Origin: Picocystis sp. L7
Lineage: Eukaryota > Chlorophyta > Picocystophyceae > Picocystales > Picocystaceae
Reading direction: 5' to 3'
Assembly: GCA_020975725.1 (NCBI GenBank)
Contig: QXJR01000029.1
Span: forward strand, 310,001 to 374,000
DNA: 64,000 nt
Shown here: positions 50,094 to 60,067 of the stretch, piece by piece
Numbering within the stretch: position 1 is the stretch's first letter
How the letters are laid out: every line of letters begins with the position of its first letter
Notes under the pieces: generated by a model
Databases searched by the model: none
The model's input: only the letters and a program-made list of their open reading frames with translations
Told to the model about the DNA's origin: nothing
Position numbers and translations under genes: made by a program

Positions 50094-50373
50094 CCCCCCC
50101 CCTTTCCTTGGTTCCTCAGGGGAACCCCAGCTGGTCCCCATTCCCCCGTCGCCAGGGTCTCCTTTCGACCCCCCTTCCCTTTCCCTTTGAGAAGGCAGAA
50201 GTCCCCCGGTTCCAACCGAGAGCCCGACGGGGATCCATTCGGGTGGGACACGCCGTCCCCCCCTCGACCCCCTCCCTCCCGAGCGGGGTGTATCTGCCGG
50301 GAAGGGTGCATCTGGTGGAGGTTTCCGACGCCACGTGGACCTGGGTGTCTCGACACGTACGCGTTTCGACGGG

Positions 50374-51588
50374 ATGGACGCGACGTGCGCTTCGTGCGAC
50401 GTGGACGATGTCTACAAAGGGAGGGCGTCCTGGAAGGAACTGGAAGGACCCGCCAGGACCATGCTCAAAGACATGTCCGTGAAGGAGCTCGTGGGCGCGA
50501 AAGAGAAGCGAGTGCTGGTGCTGGAACACGACGAAAGCGTCGGAGAAGCCTTGGTGCGGATGGCGGAAAGGAAGGTGCTCTCGGCACCCGTGGTGGTGGT
50601 GAGCGAAGAAGAAGACAGCGAAGAAGGTGAGAGGCTACCCTATGCGCTCCTAGGCGTGATGGACGTGGGAACGGTGCTGCAAACGCTCGTACAAGCCGTG
50701 GCCAAGCAGAACGCCAGGGCCATCTTCGTCGACGAAACCGAAGACGTCAACAGGCAAAACGAACAAGTGCTCGCGTTGCAGAAGGCGGCAGAAGACTTCT
50801 TCACTCGAAAAGTCATCACCTTGCCCATGACGAGAGACAAAGAAGTGCTGTATCGTGGAAACCTCGAAACCGACGTACTCACGCTGGTAGAAGAAGGGTT
50901 CTTGCTGCCACGCAGAGGCGAAGTCAACCATCGGATCCTGATCTTCGACGAAAAAGGCGTCGTCACCAACATCATTTCGCAAACGGACGTCATCAGATAC
51001 ATTTACAAACACGTGGAAAGCCTAGGAAGGCTCAGGTACCAGACGGTCCATCAACTAGAGCTTTCCACCAAACCTGTGCTGGTCGCTCAAGCCAACCTGC
51101 CCGCCTTGGATGCTTTCCGCAAGATGAACGAGGAGAAGATCTCCGGTGTAGCGGTCGTAGACAGTGTAGATGGAAGGCTGGTGGCCAATCTCAGCATCTC
51201 TGATTTACGTGGACTGACGCCGTCCCTCTTTGGAAGCTTGGCCTTGCCCTTGGGAGAGTTTCTGAAGAGGGAAGAGCAAGAACAAGCGTTCCAAGAACGC
51301 TTGAGGATGGCCAAGCTCGAAGAAATGAGGCACAAGGAGTACAGCGCAGTTCCTCCACCGCAAGTTTACCATGGAGAAGCCGCTGCAACGAAGGCACCCG
51401 CCAGCCATGCCGAAGGTAAAGCGCACCGTGTCCCCGTCTCGTGTCGGAGCTACACCACTGTGGAAGAGGTCATCCGCCTCATGCTGACCAACAAGGTGCA
51501 TAGAGTGTATGAAGTGGACGGCCACTTCCGTCCGATAGGAGTAGTGACCCTGACCGACGTCCTGTGGGCCTTGACCAGTCCGCCGTAG
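50374..51588 (+). CDS. CBS-domain protein (AMPK-gamma-like)
   Basis: A 404-residue product with paired CBS motifs. The first pair covers about 45-220 (KRVLVLEHDESVGEALVRMA with LSAPVVVV and YALLGVMDVGTVL; later NHRILIFDEKGVVTNIISQTD). The second covers 225-400 (PVLVAQANLPALDAFRKMNE, GRLVANLSISDLRGL; VEEVIRLMLTNKVHRVYEV, FRPIGVVTLTDVLWAL). Four CBS motifs are typical of AMPK gamma/SNF4 and plant CBSX proteins, which bind adenine nucleotides. No Glc7P-binding or kinase module is attached. Regulation of a kinase is inference. The ATG at 50374 follows an open frame without homology. The 5' flank is the composite transposon. Confidence 0.8.
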   Translation: MDATCASCDVDDVYKGRASWKELEGPARTMLKDMSVKELVGAKEKRVLVLEHDESVGEALVRMAERKVLSAPVVVVSEEEDSEEGERLPYALLGVMDVGTVLQTLVQAVAKQNARAIFVDETEDVNRQNEQVLALQKAAEDFFTRKVITLPMTRDKEVLYRGNLETDVLTLVEEGFLLPRRGEVNHRILIFDEKGVVTNIISQTDVIRYIYKHVESLGRLRYQTVHQLELSTKPVLVAQANLPALDAFRKMNEEKISGVAVVDSVDGRLVANLSISDLRGLTPSLFGSLALPLGEFLKREEQEQAFQERLRMAKLEEMRHKEYSAVPPPQVYHGEAAATKAPASHAEGKAHRVPVSCRSYTTVEEVIRLMLTNKVHRVYEVDGHFRPIGVVTLTDVLWALTSPP

Positions 51589-51831
51589 TATGTTTCCTTG
51601 GACGTTTCCGCCACCTCCATCTCACGTGATGCTTTGTGTTTGCATGCAATGAAGCGGACTGGGTAGCTTTCTTACATATCCCACCCTATCCACCTTTCAA
51701 ACGCCCCAGTCCAATGCCCGTTCCGACTCGGCTCGGGCAGGGCCTGCATCTTGGCGGTGGAATCCCTCCCCCTCTTCCTTTCCACGTGTCGGAGAAATCG
51801 CACCAGTGAATGCAAAGGCGCACGTGTCGAA

Positions 51832-53762
51832 ATGGCGCGCCAAGCCGCCGCCACTGCGACGGCCTTGGCCGTGGTGTCGACGTCTTTGATGCTCCTCCGA
51901 CGCAGGAAGCGCATGCGGGAGAAAGAGGGGGAGGTCGCGGTCGAGACGCGCGCCTACGAGGACCAAACACCGGGACCGTCGGGGTTGAAGGAGAAGGTGA
52001 GCCGGACCGCCTACGGTCATCAGGCCTATACACATGCGATCTAAAGCGTGCATAAGCAGCTGACCAAACCGAACCTGTGAAAACGGTGCAGACGCGCGCC
52101 TTCCTGGAAAGACCATACTACCTGCACAACTTCGTGCAGGCCACCTTCGATTGTTTGGGTGCCAAGAAGCTGAAGGGTTCCACATTGCTGGTGTCCGGAG
52201 ACGGCAGGTACTACAATGCCGAAGCCTTGCAGATCGTATTGAAAATTGCATCGGCCAACAAGGTGAAGAAGGTGATTGTGGGTCGCGGAGGCCTCCTTTC
52301 TACGCCAGCCATATCCAACTTGATTCGGACACGCAAAGAGAAACATATGCTGGGTGGATTCATCCTCACCGCTTCTCACGATCCTGGAGGAAAAGATCAT
52401 TACTTTGGCATAAAGTTCAATACGTCTGATGGTGCACCTGCCTCAGAATCGTTCACAAGTGCACTCTGTATCCGGACGCGCTCGATCACGGCCTTCAAAT
52501 TTGCGAAGAACCTACCGGACATAGACATAGATATCCTCGGAATGGTGCAACTTCCTGGTCCATTCGGCACCTTCACGGTTGAGGTTGTGGATCCTGCGGA
52601 GGAATACACGGCACGCATGAAGGACATTTTTGACTTTGCCGCCCTTCAAAAGTTTGTCGCAAGGAAGGATTTCTCCATGGTCTTTGATGGCATGAATGGA
52701 GTGGCTGGGCCGTATGCCCAACGCATTTTTGTGGAGGAACTTGGTGCCCATTCCTCATCTCTGATTCGTTGTGATCCCAAACAAGATTTCGGGAACAAGC
52801 GCCCAGATCCGAAACTCATCCATACGAGCTTGTTGGCAGGAATGATGGGCCTGAAAACGAGCTCCTTTCAAAACACCAGAAACAAAAACTATCCAGCTCT
52901 CGGAGCTGCAACTGATGGAGATGCAGGTAAAAACTTTATACTGGGTAGGCAACTTTTCATCACGCCATCAGACAGCTTGGCAATCATTGCTGCCAATGCA
53001 AAAGACGCCATTCCCCATTTTTCCAAAGGCTTGGTCGGCGTTGCACGCAGCATGCCAACCAGTAGAGCGGTGGATGTTGTCGCAAGGTCATTAGGGGTAC
53101 CACACTTCGAAGTGCCAGCCGGGCGGAATTATTTTTCCAAGTTGATGGACAGCAACAAATGCAACCTGGTTGGTGGGGAGTCTTTTGAGACTGGGAGCGA
53201 TCACGTTCGGGAAATGGATGGGATCTGGGCGGTGTTAGCGTGGCTCTCCATCTTGGCCCACCGAAATCGGGTGGTACCGCCAGGGTTGCTCATTGGTGTC
53301 GAAGACATTGCAAAGGAGCACTGGAGGAGGTATGGGCGCCACTACACTCTGAGGTACGATTACGACGAGGTGGAAAGCATCGTTGCCCATGGTTTGTTGA
53401 AACGCCTGGTCGTCCTTCAGCGCGATTTGCAAGCATTGAACTCCTGCGAAGAACTGGTAGCACGAGGCATGGAGGTATTGCATGCTCGGGAGTTTTCCTA
53501 CACGGATCCAGTGGACGGTAGCGTGTGCACCCAGGGGGGTGTGATTTTCGATTTGGCGGATGAAAGTCGGTTTGTGTATCGACTTTCGGACGCCGGCATG
53601 GCAGGTTACACGGTGCACGTGCACGTGGAGCGCCACGTCCGAGTTCCCGGGGAATTCAACCTCCATCCTTCAGAGGCGCTTCATGCCCATGTGGATGCAG
53701 CTCTGTCCTTGGTGCGGTTGGACAGGCGTTTCGCCCCCCATGAACCGTCCTTGGTGTCTTGA
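51832..53762 (+). CDS. Phosphoglucomutase-like protein with altered metal and sugar loops
   Basis: Two exons: 51832-51996 and 52092-53762. The 95-bp intron at 51997-52091 has donor GTGAGC, GCTGAC and acceptor GTGCAG. Exon 1 supplies the N-terminus ending AYEDQTPGPSGLKEK, matching PGM's FEGQKPGTSGLRKK, after a hydrophobic leader plus Arg cluster (TATALAVVSTSLMLLRRRKR). The 611-residue product keeps the alpha-D-phosphohexomutase layout and the phospho-Ser loop as LTASHDPGG (usually TASHNPGG). The Mg-binding loop reads DGDAGKNFILG where DGDADRNMILG is usual, so the third Asp and the Arg are lost. The sugar loop reads GGESFETGSDH where GEESFGTGSDH is usual. Mutase activity is therefore doubtful. 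It may be a PGM5/parafusin-like structural paralogue with a membrane or organelle leader. The start could be upstream, but ATG 51832 fits. Confidence 0.85.
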
Positions 53763-54037
53763 ACCCCCGGTTGTGACCCTCGTCCGACGTCGCTGCGTTG
53801 TGACCTCGACCCGGGTCGTTTCGTGAGACCTGCACAGTTGTGACGCTTCCGGGTTCTCCCCCCCTCCGTGGGGGAGGGTTGTGACGGTGCTCGGTTTTCG
53901 AGTCGGGGTTCGTGGCTCCTTCGTGTCCGTCCATGCCTCTCCCAGGAAGGATCGAGAGGACAGGAGAGACCAGGGCCACACAGGGCGAGAGGGGGGGGGT
54001 GAGGGGGAGACACGGGGAGGGGACAGACTGGGTGACG

Positions 54038-55063
54038 ATGGCGACCACGATGGCCACGACGTTGCGTGCTGTGCCTCGTGCTCGGCCCAACCGCGCCAAT
54101 GGGAGGACGAGGGGGACGCAGAAATGGGATACAAGGCGGGTGTGGAGGACCAGGGCCTCCGAGGAAGGCGAAGCGGGAACGAACGAACCGCCCAAGGACG
54201 AGAACGAGACCAAAGAGACCGTCGATCGCACCGAGAAGGCGGAGGAGGAAGATGAAGAGACCACGGAAAGCAAAGACGTGTTCGAAAGATGGTCGTCCTT
54301 CGACGACGAAATGAAGACCGAGAAAATGCAGGAGACCGCGGACGAAGTGCTGGACAACGTCGCCAGTGCTGTCACCGGACAGATGCCACTGGCCGACCTC
54401 AAGGCGTGCCTGCTGGATTCCTTCTACGGGACCGAACGCGGACTCAAAGCCAGCGCCGATACGCGGGCGGAGGTCGGCGAGCTGATCGCGCAACTGGAAG
54501 CGCGCAATCCGACGCCCAACCCGACCGAGGCGCTTGAAAAGCTGAACGGCGAGTGGAAACTCGAGTACACCTCCAACTCCGAGCTGTTCTTCATCTTGGC
54601 TGCCCAGAATCTGCCTCTCCTGGAGGTGGGGGATATCTTGCAGACCATCGATGTCAACACCATGACCGTGGAAAACAAGGCGGAGTTGAAGACTCCTGTG
54701 GTGACGGGAAGCGTGGGAGCCACGGCCAGTTTTGAGATCAGGAGCCCCACCCGGCTACAGATCAAATTCAACGAGAGCACCTTGTATACCCCTCAACCAG
54801 TGGACAGCTTGGAGATCCCCGGATCTTTGGAAATCTTCGGCCAACGGGTGGACATAGCCCCCTTGCGTCCTGCGCTGACTCCGATTGCGGACGCTGCCAG
54901 GAGCGCCTTCCGCATGGTTTCGGACCGTCCGGATCTGCGCATCCCCATCAAGAACGAGCAGGCCCAGAGCTGGATCCTCACCACGTACCTGGACGACACC
55001 CTGCGCATCGCCCGTGGCGACGGCGGCAGCGTGTTTGTATTGTCCAAGCAGAACGTGTGGTAA
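54038..55063 (+). CDS. PAP/fibrillin (plastid lipid-associated protein)
   Basis: A 341-residue product. The first ~40 residues (MATTMATTLRAVPRARPNRA and on) are Ala/Thr/Arg-rich, like a chloroplast transit peptide. A Glu/Lys/Thr-rich linker (KDENETKETVDRTEKAEEED) follows. The fibrillin domain (about 120-340) begins LKACLLDSFYGTERGL and contains LIAQLEARNPTPNPTEA, LNGEWKLEYTSNSELF, the RSPTRLQIKFNEST strand and the closing WILTTYLDDTLRIARGDGGSVFVLSK, diagnostic of the PAP family. Fibrillins coat plastoglobules and thylakoid edges. No intron. The linker's insertion before the domain is longer than usual. Confidence 0.92.
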   Translation: MATTMATTLRAVPRARPNRANGRTRGTQKWDTRRVWRTRASEEGEAGTNEPPKDENETKETVDRTEKAEEEDEETTESKDVFERWSSFDDEMKTEKMQETADEVLDNVASAVTGQMPLADLKACLLDSFYGTERGLKASADTRAEVGELIAQLEARNPTPNPTEALEKLNGEWKLEYTSNSELFFILAAQNLPLLEVGDILQTIDVNTMTVENKAELKTPVVTGSVGATASFEIRSPTRLQIKFNESTLYTPQPVDSLEIPGSLEIFGQRVDIAPLRPALTPIADAARSAFRMVSDRPDLRIPIKNEQAQSWILTTYLDDTLRIARGDGGSVFVLSKQNVW

Positions 55064-55256
55064 TGCCCATCTCTTGTCCCCATCCACCCCCCCCCACACA
55101 CACACACAGGCACGACACATACACGCTCAAACACATGTACACGAGCTCGTCCGAGCCGACCGGGTCCCCCTCTGCCACAGGGGCGGAACATGGTTGGGCA
55201 GGGACCCGGTCAGGGACGGTCCATCGGGACCAGAAACGGCGTGTCCAACCGTCGGG

Positions 55257-55884
55257 ATGGACATCTTCGGCAGCCGAAAGCTCGCATTGCAGAAGGTGGG
55301 AGGGACGGTCCGGGAGGACGTGGGAGAGTAGAGGACAGACACGACACGAGACGCGAAAGACGCGAGCGCGGGAGACGAAGGAACGGATGGAGAACGAAGG
55401 GAAAGGAACCCCTTCTGCCACGCCACGAGCGAGGCAGGAACGAGAGAAGACTGACCCCGTGCTGGACGACGGACGTGATGTGCGGCGAAAATGGCGTGCG
55501 AAGAAGCAGGGGATCGAGGTGGAGTTCTGGCGAGACCCGGAACGGGTCGGTTGGTTGACGAAACAAGGAGAGTTCATCAAGACCTGGAGACGCAGGTGGT
55601 TCGTGCTGAAAAGCGGGAAGCTCTTCTGGTTCAAGGACGATCACGTGACCTCCACATCGCAACCACGTGGCGTCATCGAGGTGAACTTGTGCCTCTCCAT
55701 CAAAGGAGCCGAAGAAGTGTTGAACAAGGCGAATGCTTTCGAAATCTCAACCGGAGAAGAAACCATGTACTTCCTAGCCGACACCGAAAGGGAAAAAGAG
55801 GATTGGATCAACGCAGTGGGACGTGCAATTGTCAGGCATTCGACGAGCATCATGTCGGAAGACCTCAAGGATTACACCACTTGA
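55257..55884 (+). CDS. PH-domain protein (AtPH1-like)
   Basis: Two exons: 55257-55295 and 55510-55884. The 214-bp intron has donor GTGGGA, ACTGAC and acceptor CAG; an AAG acceptor 6 bp earlier is also in frame. The 137-residue product is almost only a PH domain: VEFWRDPERVGWLTKQGEF, then IKTWRRRWFVLKSGKLFWFKD, PRGVIEVNLCLSIKGAEEVL, FEISTGEETMYFLADTERE and KEDWINAVGRAIVRHS. Closest by eye is plant PH1, a small phosphoinositide-binding protein of the endosomal system. Exon 1 contributes 13 residues (MDIFGSRKLALQK) and is less certain because it carries no homology. Confidence 0.8.
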
Positions 55885-56042
55885 GCACGTTTGCACCTTA
55901 CACTGGTACATGTACAACCTTGGCTGGCGCATTGTACCCTGCCGTGGCACAAAGCGGCCCTTGTGAATACAGCATATCTCGTTTATTTCCAGGTTTGATT
56001 TCTCTCTGTGCTGTGATGTTGCGAGCTCGGGCATGGGCGCTG

Positions 56043-56507
56043 TCAATGGACCAGCCGCTCGCCCAGTTTGTTTTTCAGATGCGCCAAGGCTTCGGACTCC
56101 ACTGGAATAGGATTGTTTCGGACATCCACAGCCTCAAGGTGTTCCAAAGCACACAGAATCTCCGGCAAATCCGTCAGATTGTTGTGCGACAAGCCAAGGG
56201 ATACCAAACTCTTCAGACGACCGATTCCGCTGTCCAGAAACCGTAGCTCGTTGTGACTCACGTCCAGCTCCTTGAGTTTGTCCAGCTTCCACAATCCTTC
56301 CGGCAAAGCGTCCAAGCCGTTGTGAGACAAGACGACGGATTCGACTTCGACCAGCTTTTCCAAGATAAGGCTGAGCCTACACAGGCATGCCTCTCCGACT
56401 TTCGCGCACAGTAAATTCCTACACTGCAAGTCCACCGACGCTTGCAGGTCCAGCACACGCACGCGAGCGGCGTTGCGGACCGCCTCGGCCAGCGAGGACA
56501 CGCGCAT
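56043..56507 (-). CDS. Small leucine-rich-repeat protein
   Basis: About 154 residues with LRR units VESVVLSHNGLDALPEGLWK, LKELDVSHNELRFLDSGIGR, LVSLGLSHNNLTDLPEILCA and LEAVDVRNNPI, after a helical N-terminus (SSLAEAVRNAARVRVLDLQ). It resembles LRRC57-like or plant intracellular Ras-group LRR proteins in size and repeat type (SDS22-like 23-residue repeats). ATG 56507 is the first in frame; open frame continues 24 bp further to a GTG. An upstream exon encoding a myristoylated Met-Gly start, as in LRRC57, cannot be excluded. It ends just 3' of the PH gene, in convergent orientation. Confidence 0.75.
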   Translation of the reverse strand: MRVSSLAEAVRNAARVRVLDLQASVDLQCRNLLCAKVGEACLCRLSLILEKLVEVESVVLSHNGLDALPEGLWKLDKLKELDVSHNELRFLDSGIGRLKSLVSLGLSHNNLTDLPEILCALEHLEAVDVRNNPIPVESEALAHLKNKLGERLVH

Positions 56508-56898
56508 TCCTGTTCCAGGCAGCTTGCACACCAGCCCCTTGCTTCCACTCGTTCCAGCAAGAGTGAACGGAGATCCAGAGGGCAGCGCCCGCAGCGAAGA
56601 ATGACTGGCCGAGTCTCAACACCTGGAGAGCCTTCTTCTACATGTTGGATGCGAAGGTGCGGATAAGACAGGCGCGTCGTCAAAAACACCGGAATTGAGC
56701 GTACATTTCGAGGGTTGCAAACGATGGAGAGATTTGGAAGCACAGAGAGCGGGTTCCCTGAAGCACAACGATGGTCGTCTGGTTGAATCAGCATTGGGCA
56801 TCTATTCACTGGGTGCTGTGGTGTCACTGGCTGCAATCGCAACATACTGAAGCTTCAAGAGGGCACTTGCCACAAGGCAGCTCAAATCTTTGGCAAGT

Positions 56899-56987
56899 GC
56901 CGCTCCAACGTTCAAGCCTCGCAGATGATGGTTTTCATTTTCCCGCGAGGCCTTCATGGGTGCTTCCTTTGTCGCGCTTGTAGCGGC
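56899..56987 (-). ncRNA. Candidate SECIS element in selenoprotein T 3' UTR
   Basis: On the minus strand, 15-100 nt after the SelT stop codon. The quartet strand ATGA (56957-56954) is followed by GGCCTCGC, an A-rich loop, GCGAGGCT, and TGA (56914-56912). The 7-bp arm GCCTCGC/GCGAGGC pairs perfectly. A lower helix GCCGCTACAA/TTGGAGCGGC encloses it. The order ATGA-helix-A-rich loop-helix-TGA is the SECIS core. The 5' internal loop is long (~20 nt) and the upper helix is short (8-9 bp), so this is a candidate, not a proof. Confidence 0.45.
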
Positions 56988-56999
56988 AGTATCGAAATT

Positions 57000-57673
57000 C
57001 TACCTCAAATCTTGAATCTTCCTGGATATCTCCTCGACCATGCGCATGTCCGGAAGTCGGCCAGTGGATAGCTTGCTGAACAAGATCTTTTCGTTGTAAA
57101 AAATCTCGAAAGCCCCCGTGCTCATCATGCTGCCGCCGACGAGATTTCCAACCACCCAAGCCACAAGGCAAGACTGTATTTTGTTCGGTTTGATGTACTG
57201 AGTATAAAAGAGAGGCGGTGGAAAATTAAGCATGGAAAAGATGGAATCTCCACCAAGAGCGAGTGCAATGATTCCCACCTGAAGCGTGGAGATGACTTTC
57301 GAAACTTTCACCTGGTCGAGCGCCACCTCCCGTCAGTCTCTTGACCCTGGACTTCATTCCTCTTGCCCTGTGCGTTGCCGTTCTCGCGTACCTTCCACGG
57401 TTCAGCTGGGAACGTGGTTCCAACGACCTCCAAGCCAGGGAACCTTTGCTGCAGGAGTTGGGAGAGCTGCTGGAACGCGCCGCGGTAGGATCAGGACGTG
57501 CAGAAGGCAACGTGCACGCGTCCACCCGCGGATCTTCCTCCGTCCGCCGCCATCAGCTCCGCCTCGCGTCCTGCACCGAGTGCGGTCCCTCCTGCTTCCC
57601 TGGGAACGGCCATGGCCAGGATCGGCAGGATCAGCCACGCGAAGCGCAGCAAAGGCGGCCAGCCTTTGGCCAT
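57000..57673 (-). CDS. SELENOT: Selenoprotein T (in-frame TGA = selenocysteine)
   Basis: Two exons: 57673-57392 and 57311-57000. The 80-bp intron at 57312-57391 has donor GTACGC, ACTGAC and acceptor CAG. A signal peptide (PPLLRFAWLILPILAMAVP) precedes HVAFCTSUSYRGAFQQLSQ. The TGA at 57493-57491 (codon 61) sits exactly at the selenocysteine position of the SelT CxxU redox motif (CVSU in animals). After it, the frame continues with LLQQRFPGLEVVGTTFPAEP, a membrane-associated region (ISTLQVGIIALALGG) and the SelT hallmark MSTGAFEIFYNEKILFSKLS followed by GRLP. The 197-residue length equals animal SelT (~195). SelT is an ER thioredoxin-fold oxidoreductase. Reading the TGA as a stop would leave a 60-residue fragment ending inside the active site. 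A candidate SECIS lies in the 3' UTR. Confidence 0.9.
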
Positions 57674-57912
57674 GGCTTCGTTGGTTCCGTTTCTCCACGT
57701 GCTTGGTGCTCCCCTTCACCTGGGTTCGGTTCCTTCTGGCCAACTGCAGGTGTAGACCCATCGAGACTGGGGCAGCTTGAACCGAGACATGCCGATCGAC
57801 TGGAGGACAGCCCCGGTTCAAACCTGGGGTTCGCGGTCGGGATGCCCCCAATCCAACCCGATCGATATCTCCCGGGGATAGATATCGATAGAGGGACTTT
57901 CGCATCGATGAA

Positions 57913-58944
57913 ATGGGCGGCGTGCATCGAGATCTTGCACCAGGCGTCGGTCGAAGGTTGGCGCATGCGGCGATGGACGGCGGAAGGCGATGGCCAGCCG
58001 CCATAGCTGCGATGGTTGCGGGCGCATACGCCTATCTCAGGTGGATGCAGTCGTCATGGCGAACGACATGCCGAGAAGAAGACGCGGAGGAGGAGCAGTG
58101 GGACGCGCCTGGAGTGCCGCTGAGGGCCCTTCGACGAGCGGAGACAGTGCTCCGGAGGAGGTGCACGCGCATCGTGGCCGTGCTGGAGAGGTGCTCGGAG
58201 AGCCGCAATCACGAAGCTGTTCTTCGCACATGCGAATGTCTCGGAGTGCAGCATGTCTGGATCGTGGAACCCTCCGAGAAGAAGAAGCCCAACGGACGCA
58301 ACCCGGACTCGAAGCAGAAGGAAGACAAGAAATGCAAGAGAGAGAAGCTCACTGGCCTAGCAGGCATCGGGGTCGCAAGGCAAACCTACCGATGGCTCAC
58401 AGTCAAATCGTTCCAGACGACTTCGGATTGCATTTCGGCCCTCAAGGATGGAGGATACGATATTTGGGCCACTGACATTTCCTCCATGGCCGAATGTTTG
58501 GAAACTGCAAAGCTGGAGCCCCTGCCACAGCGCATTGCTGTTGTGTTCGGACGGGAAGCTACGGGCGTCTCGCCGGAATTCCTGAAGGTAGCTGATCGCA
58601 GAATTTACTTGCAACTTCATGGTTTTACTGATTCGCTGAATTTAAGCGTAGCTGCAGGAATGGTCTTGTATGCGTTGCTCTGTCGTTTCCCAGAAGTGCG
58701 AGGAGACATAGACGAGGACGAGAAAAGAAGGCTTCGGAAAATCTGGTTCACAAAGCTGGGGAGGAACGATGCGCAGAGGCAGGAGTATGCAGCGTTGGCA
58801 GACGCCCTTCCATTGCAGCCCTTTGCAGATGTACGGCCACATGCCGCTCACAGGGGAGCTTGGATTTCTCCAAAAATCCGCCGCAGGCTGGAAGAGAAGG
58901 AAGGTCCACTTACCGAGGGTCGAACAGAACCTTGTGCAGGATAA
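57913..58944 (+). CDS. SpoU/TrmH-type RNA 2'-O-methyltransferase
   Basis: A 343-residue product with the SPOUT (trefoil knot) motifs. Motif 1 is VLERCSESRNHEAVLRTCEC followed by LGVQHVWIV (conserved N and R). Motif 2 is RIAVVFGREATGVSPEFLK and motif 3 DSLNLSVAAGMVLYAL. These are close to TrmH, which methylates G18 of tRNA. An N-terminal extension includes a short hydrophobic stretch (PAAIAAMVAGAYAYL) that may be an organelle signal or membrane anchor. A Lys/Glu-rich insert (KKKPNGRNPDSKQKEDKK) separates motif 1 from the rest. ATG 57913 opens the frame; ATG 57973 is an alternative start. The compartment is uncertain. Confidence 0.85.
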   Translation: MGGVHRDLAPGVGRRLAHAAMDGGRRWPAAIAAMVAGAYAYLRWMQSSWRTTCREEDAEEEQWDAPGVPLRALRRAETVLRRRCTRIVAVLERCSESRNHEAVLRTCECLGVQHVWIVEPSEKKKPNGRNPDSKQKEDKKCKREKLTGLAGIGVARQTYRWLTVKSFQTTSDCISALKDGGYDIWATDISSMAECLETAKLEPLPQRIAVVFGREATGVSPEFLKVADRRIYLQLHGFTDSLNLSVAAGMVLYALLCRFPEVRGDIDEDEKRRLRKIWFTKLGRNDAQRQEYAALADALPLQPFADVRPHAAHRGAWISPKIRRRLEEKEGPLTEGRTEPCAG

Positions 58945-60067
58945 CCGCGAACACCATACCAGAAACAACCATCTCCACAAGCAAGACTTACTCCCAACAA
59001 ATTACGTGAAGCAAGGTTGATTTACGGTAGGATAGAACTACAAAATTATAAATGAGCTCTTCCTTTTTGTTCTCAAAATGCATGCCCAGGCACCGGCTCA
59101 ATGTTTGGAAACCAACTGACAGCTATCCGCGTAACCATGCAATTTGTGCGCCACCCTTGGGTTGTCGAAACAACACATGCTTTGAGATTGCCCTTCCGTT
59201 CCACTGTGGTTTCGCGCGCATACTCTATTGGTTTCGGGCGAGAGAAATGTTTCGATCCCGCAAACAGGCATGTTCTTTGAGGTAAGTTCACGAACTTTGC
59301 AACTATTTTCAAAGCCAAGCATCGTCCCCGAAGCCTGTAGGCACGGTTATGCTTCTACATTCTTTGGTTGGCCTTGCTGTCAGCACCGAGACGACAAGAA
59401 GAAGATGAACATGCATGACTGTAGCCGATGGCTTTCGTGGCATTTTTGACCGAGATTGCGCTCCACCGAATGAGAACGGGTCAAATGTCAATGTTTTGCA
59501 GTACAACAGGGAATGTGCGCAATAGGTAGACGTGTCTGGAAAAACCTGGCTTCGTTTAGCGCAGACCATCCATTGCCATTCTTTCAGTAGAGCGTTCATT
59601 CTTGAACTTCCGAAGCTTTCTACGCAGAGAGCTTGAATTGCCCTTGATCAAACGCGGTTGACACAATCCGCCTGCTCCTGCATCGCGCGGTATGGAAACA
59701 TTTGCAAGGGAGCTTTGCCGTGATGTTCTGTCGCATCGCATGTAGACGTAACAGATGCATAAGGACGAGTAGACGAGGTGATCAGGCTTCACACCGTGCG
59801 CCATTCGACCCTTCCGTTGTCGTGTTGTGTGTTCTACCCCAGCACAACCGACACCCGCTTCTCCTCCCCCCCGGGCTTCCTTCCTTGGGACACAGGTCCG
59901 TCTTCCAGCCAAGGAACCTTCCGGGTCGAAATGCTGTACGAACCCGAAGCCTTTCCTTTCCGCCCCTTCCCAGAAGGGAATGCTTCCCTCTTTCTATTCC
60001 TATTCGAAGGGGACGTGTCGGGTCGAGTCCAGTCGGAACGCAATCCGACGCAAGCGACACCGCTGCC
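58945..60067. other. Intergenic region, ~1.1 kb
   Basis: No gene is recognised. Frames on the minus strand (for example 59556-59912) have no family resemblance. The last ~370 bp are open in frame with the Ca2+ pump but lack homology and are probably 5' UTR. Confidence 0.4.

Noticed and set aside
57491-57493. TGA as a true stop of a 60-residue secreted peptide
   Set aside because: It falls exactly at the Sec position of SelT, homology continues in frame beyond it, and a candidate SECIS follows.
58925-58990. Minus-strand 20-codon frame MVVSGMVFAVILHKVLFDPR as a small membrane protein
   Set aside because: After finding psaJ I looked for other tiny subunits. This one overlaps the methyltransferase 3' end, has an in-frame stop just upstream and matches no known subunit.
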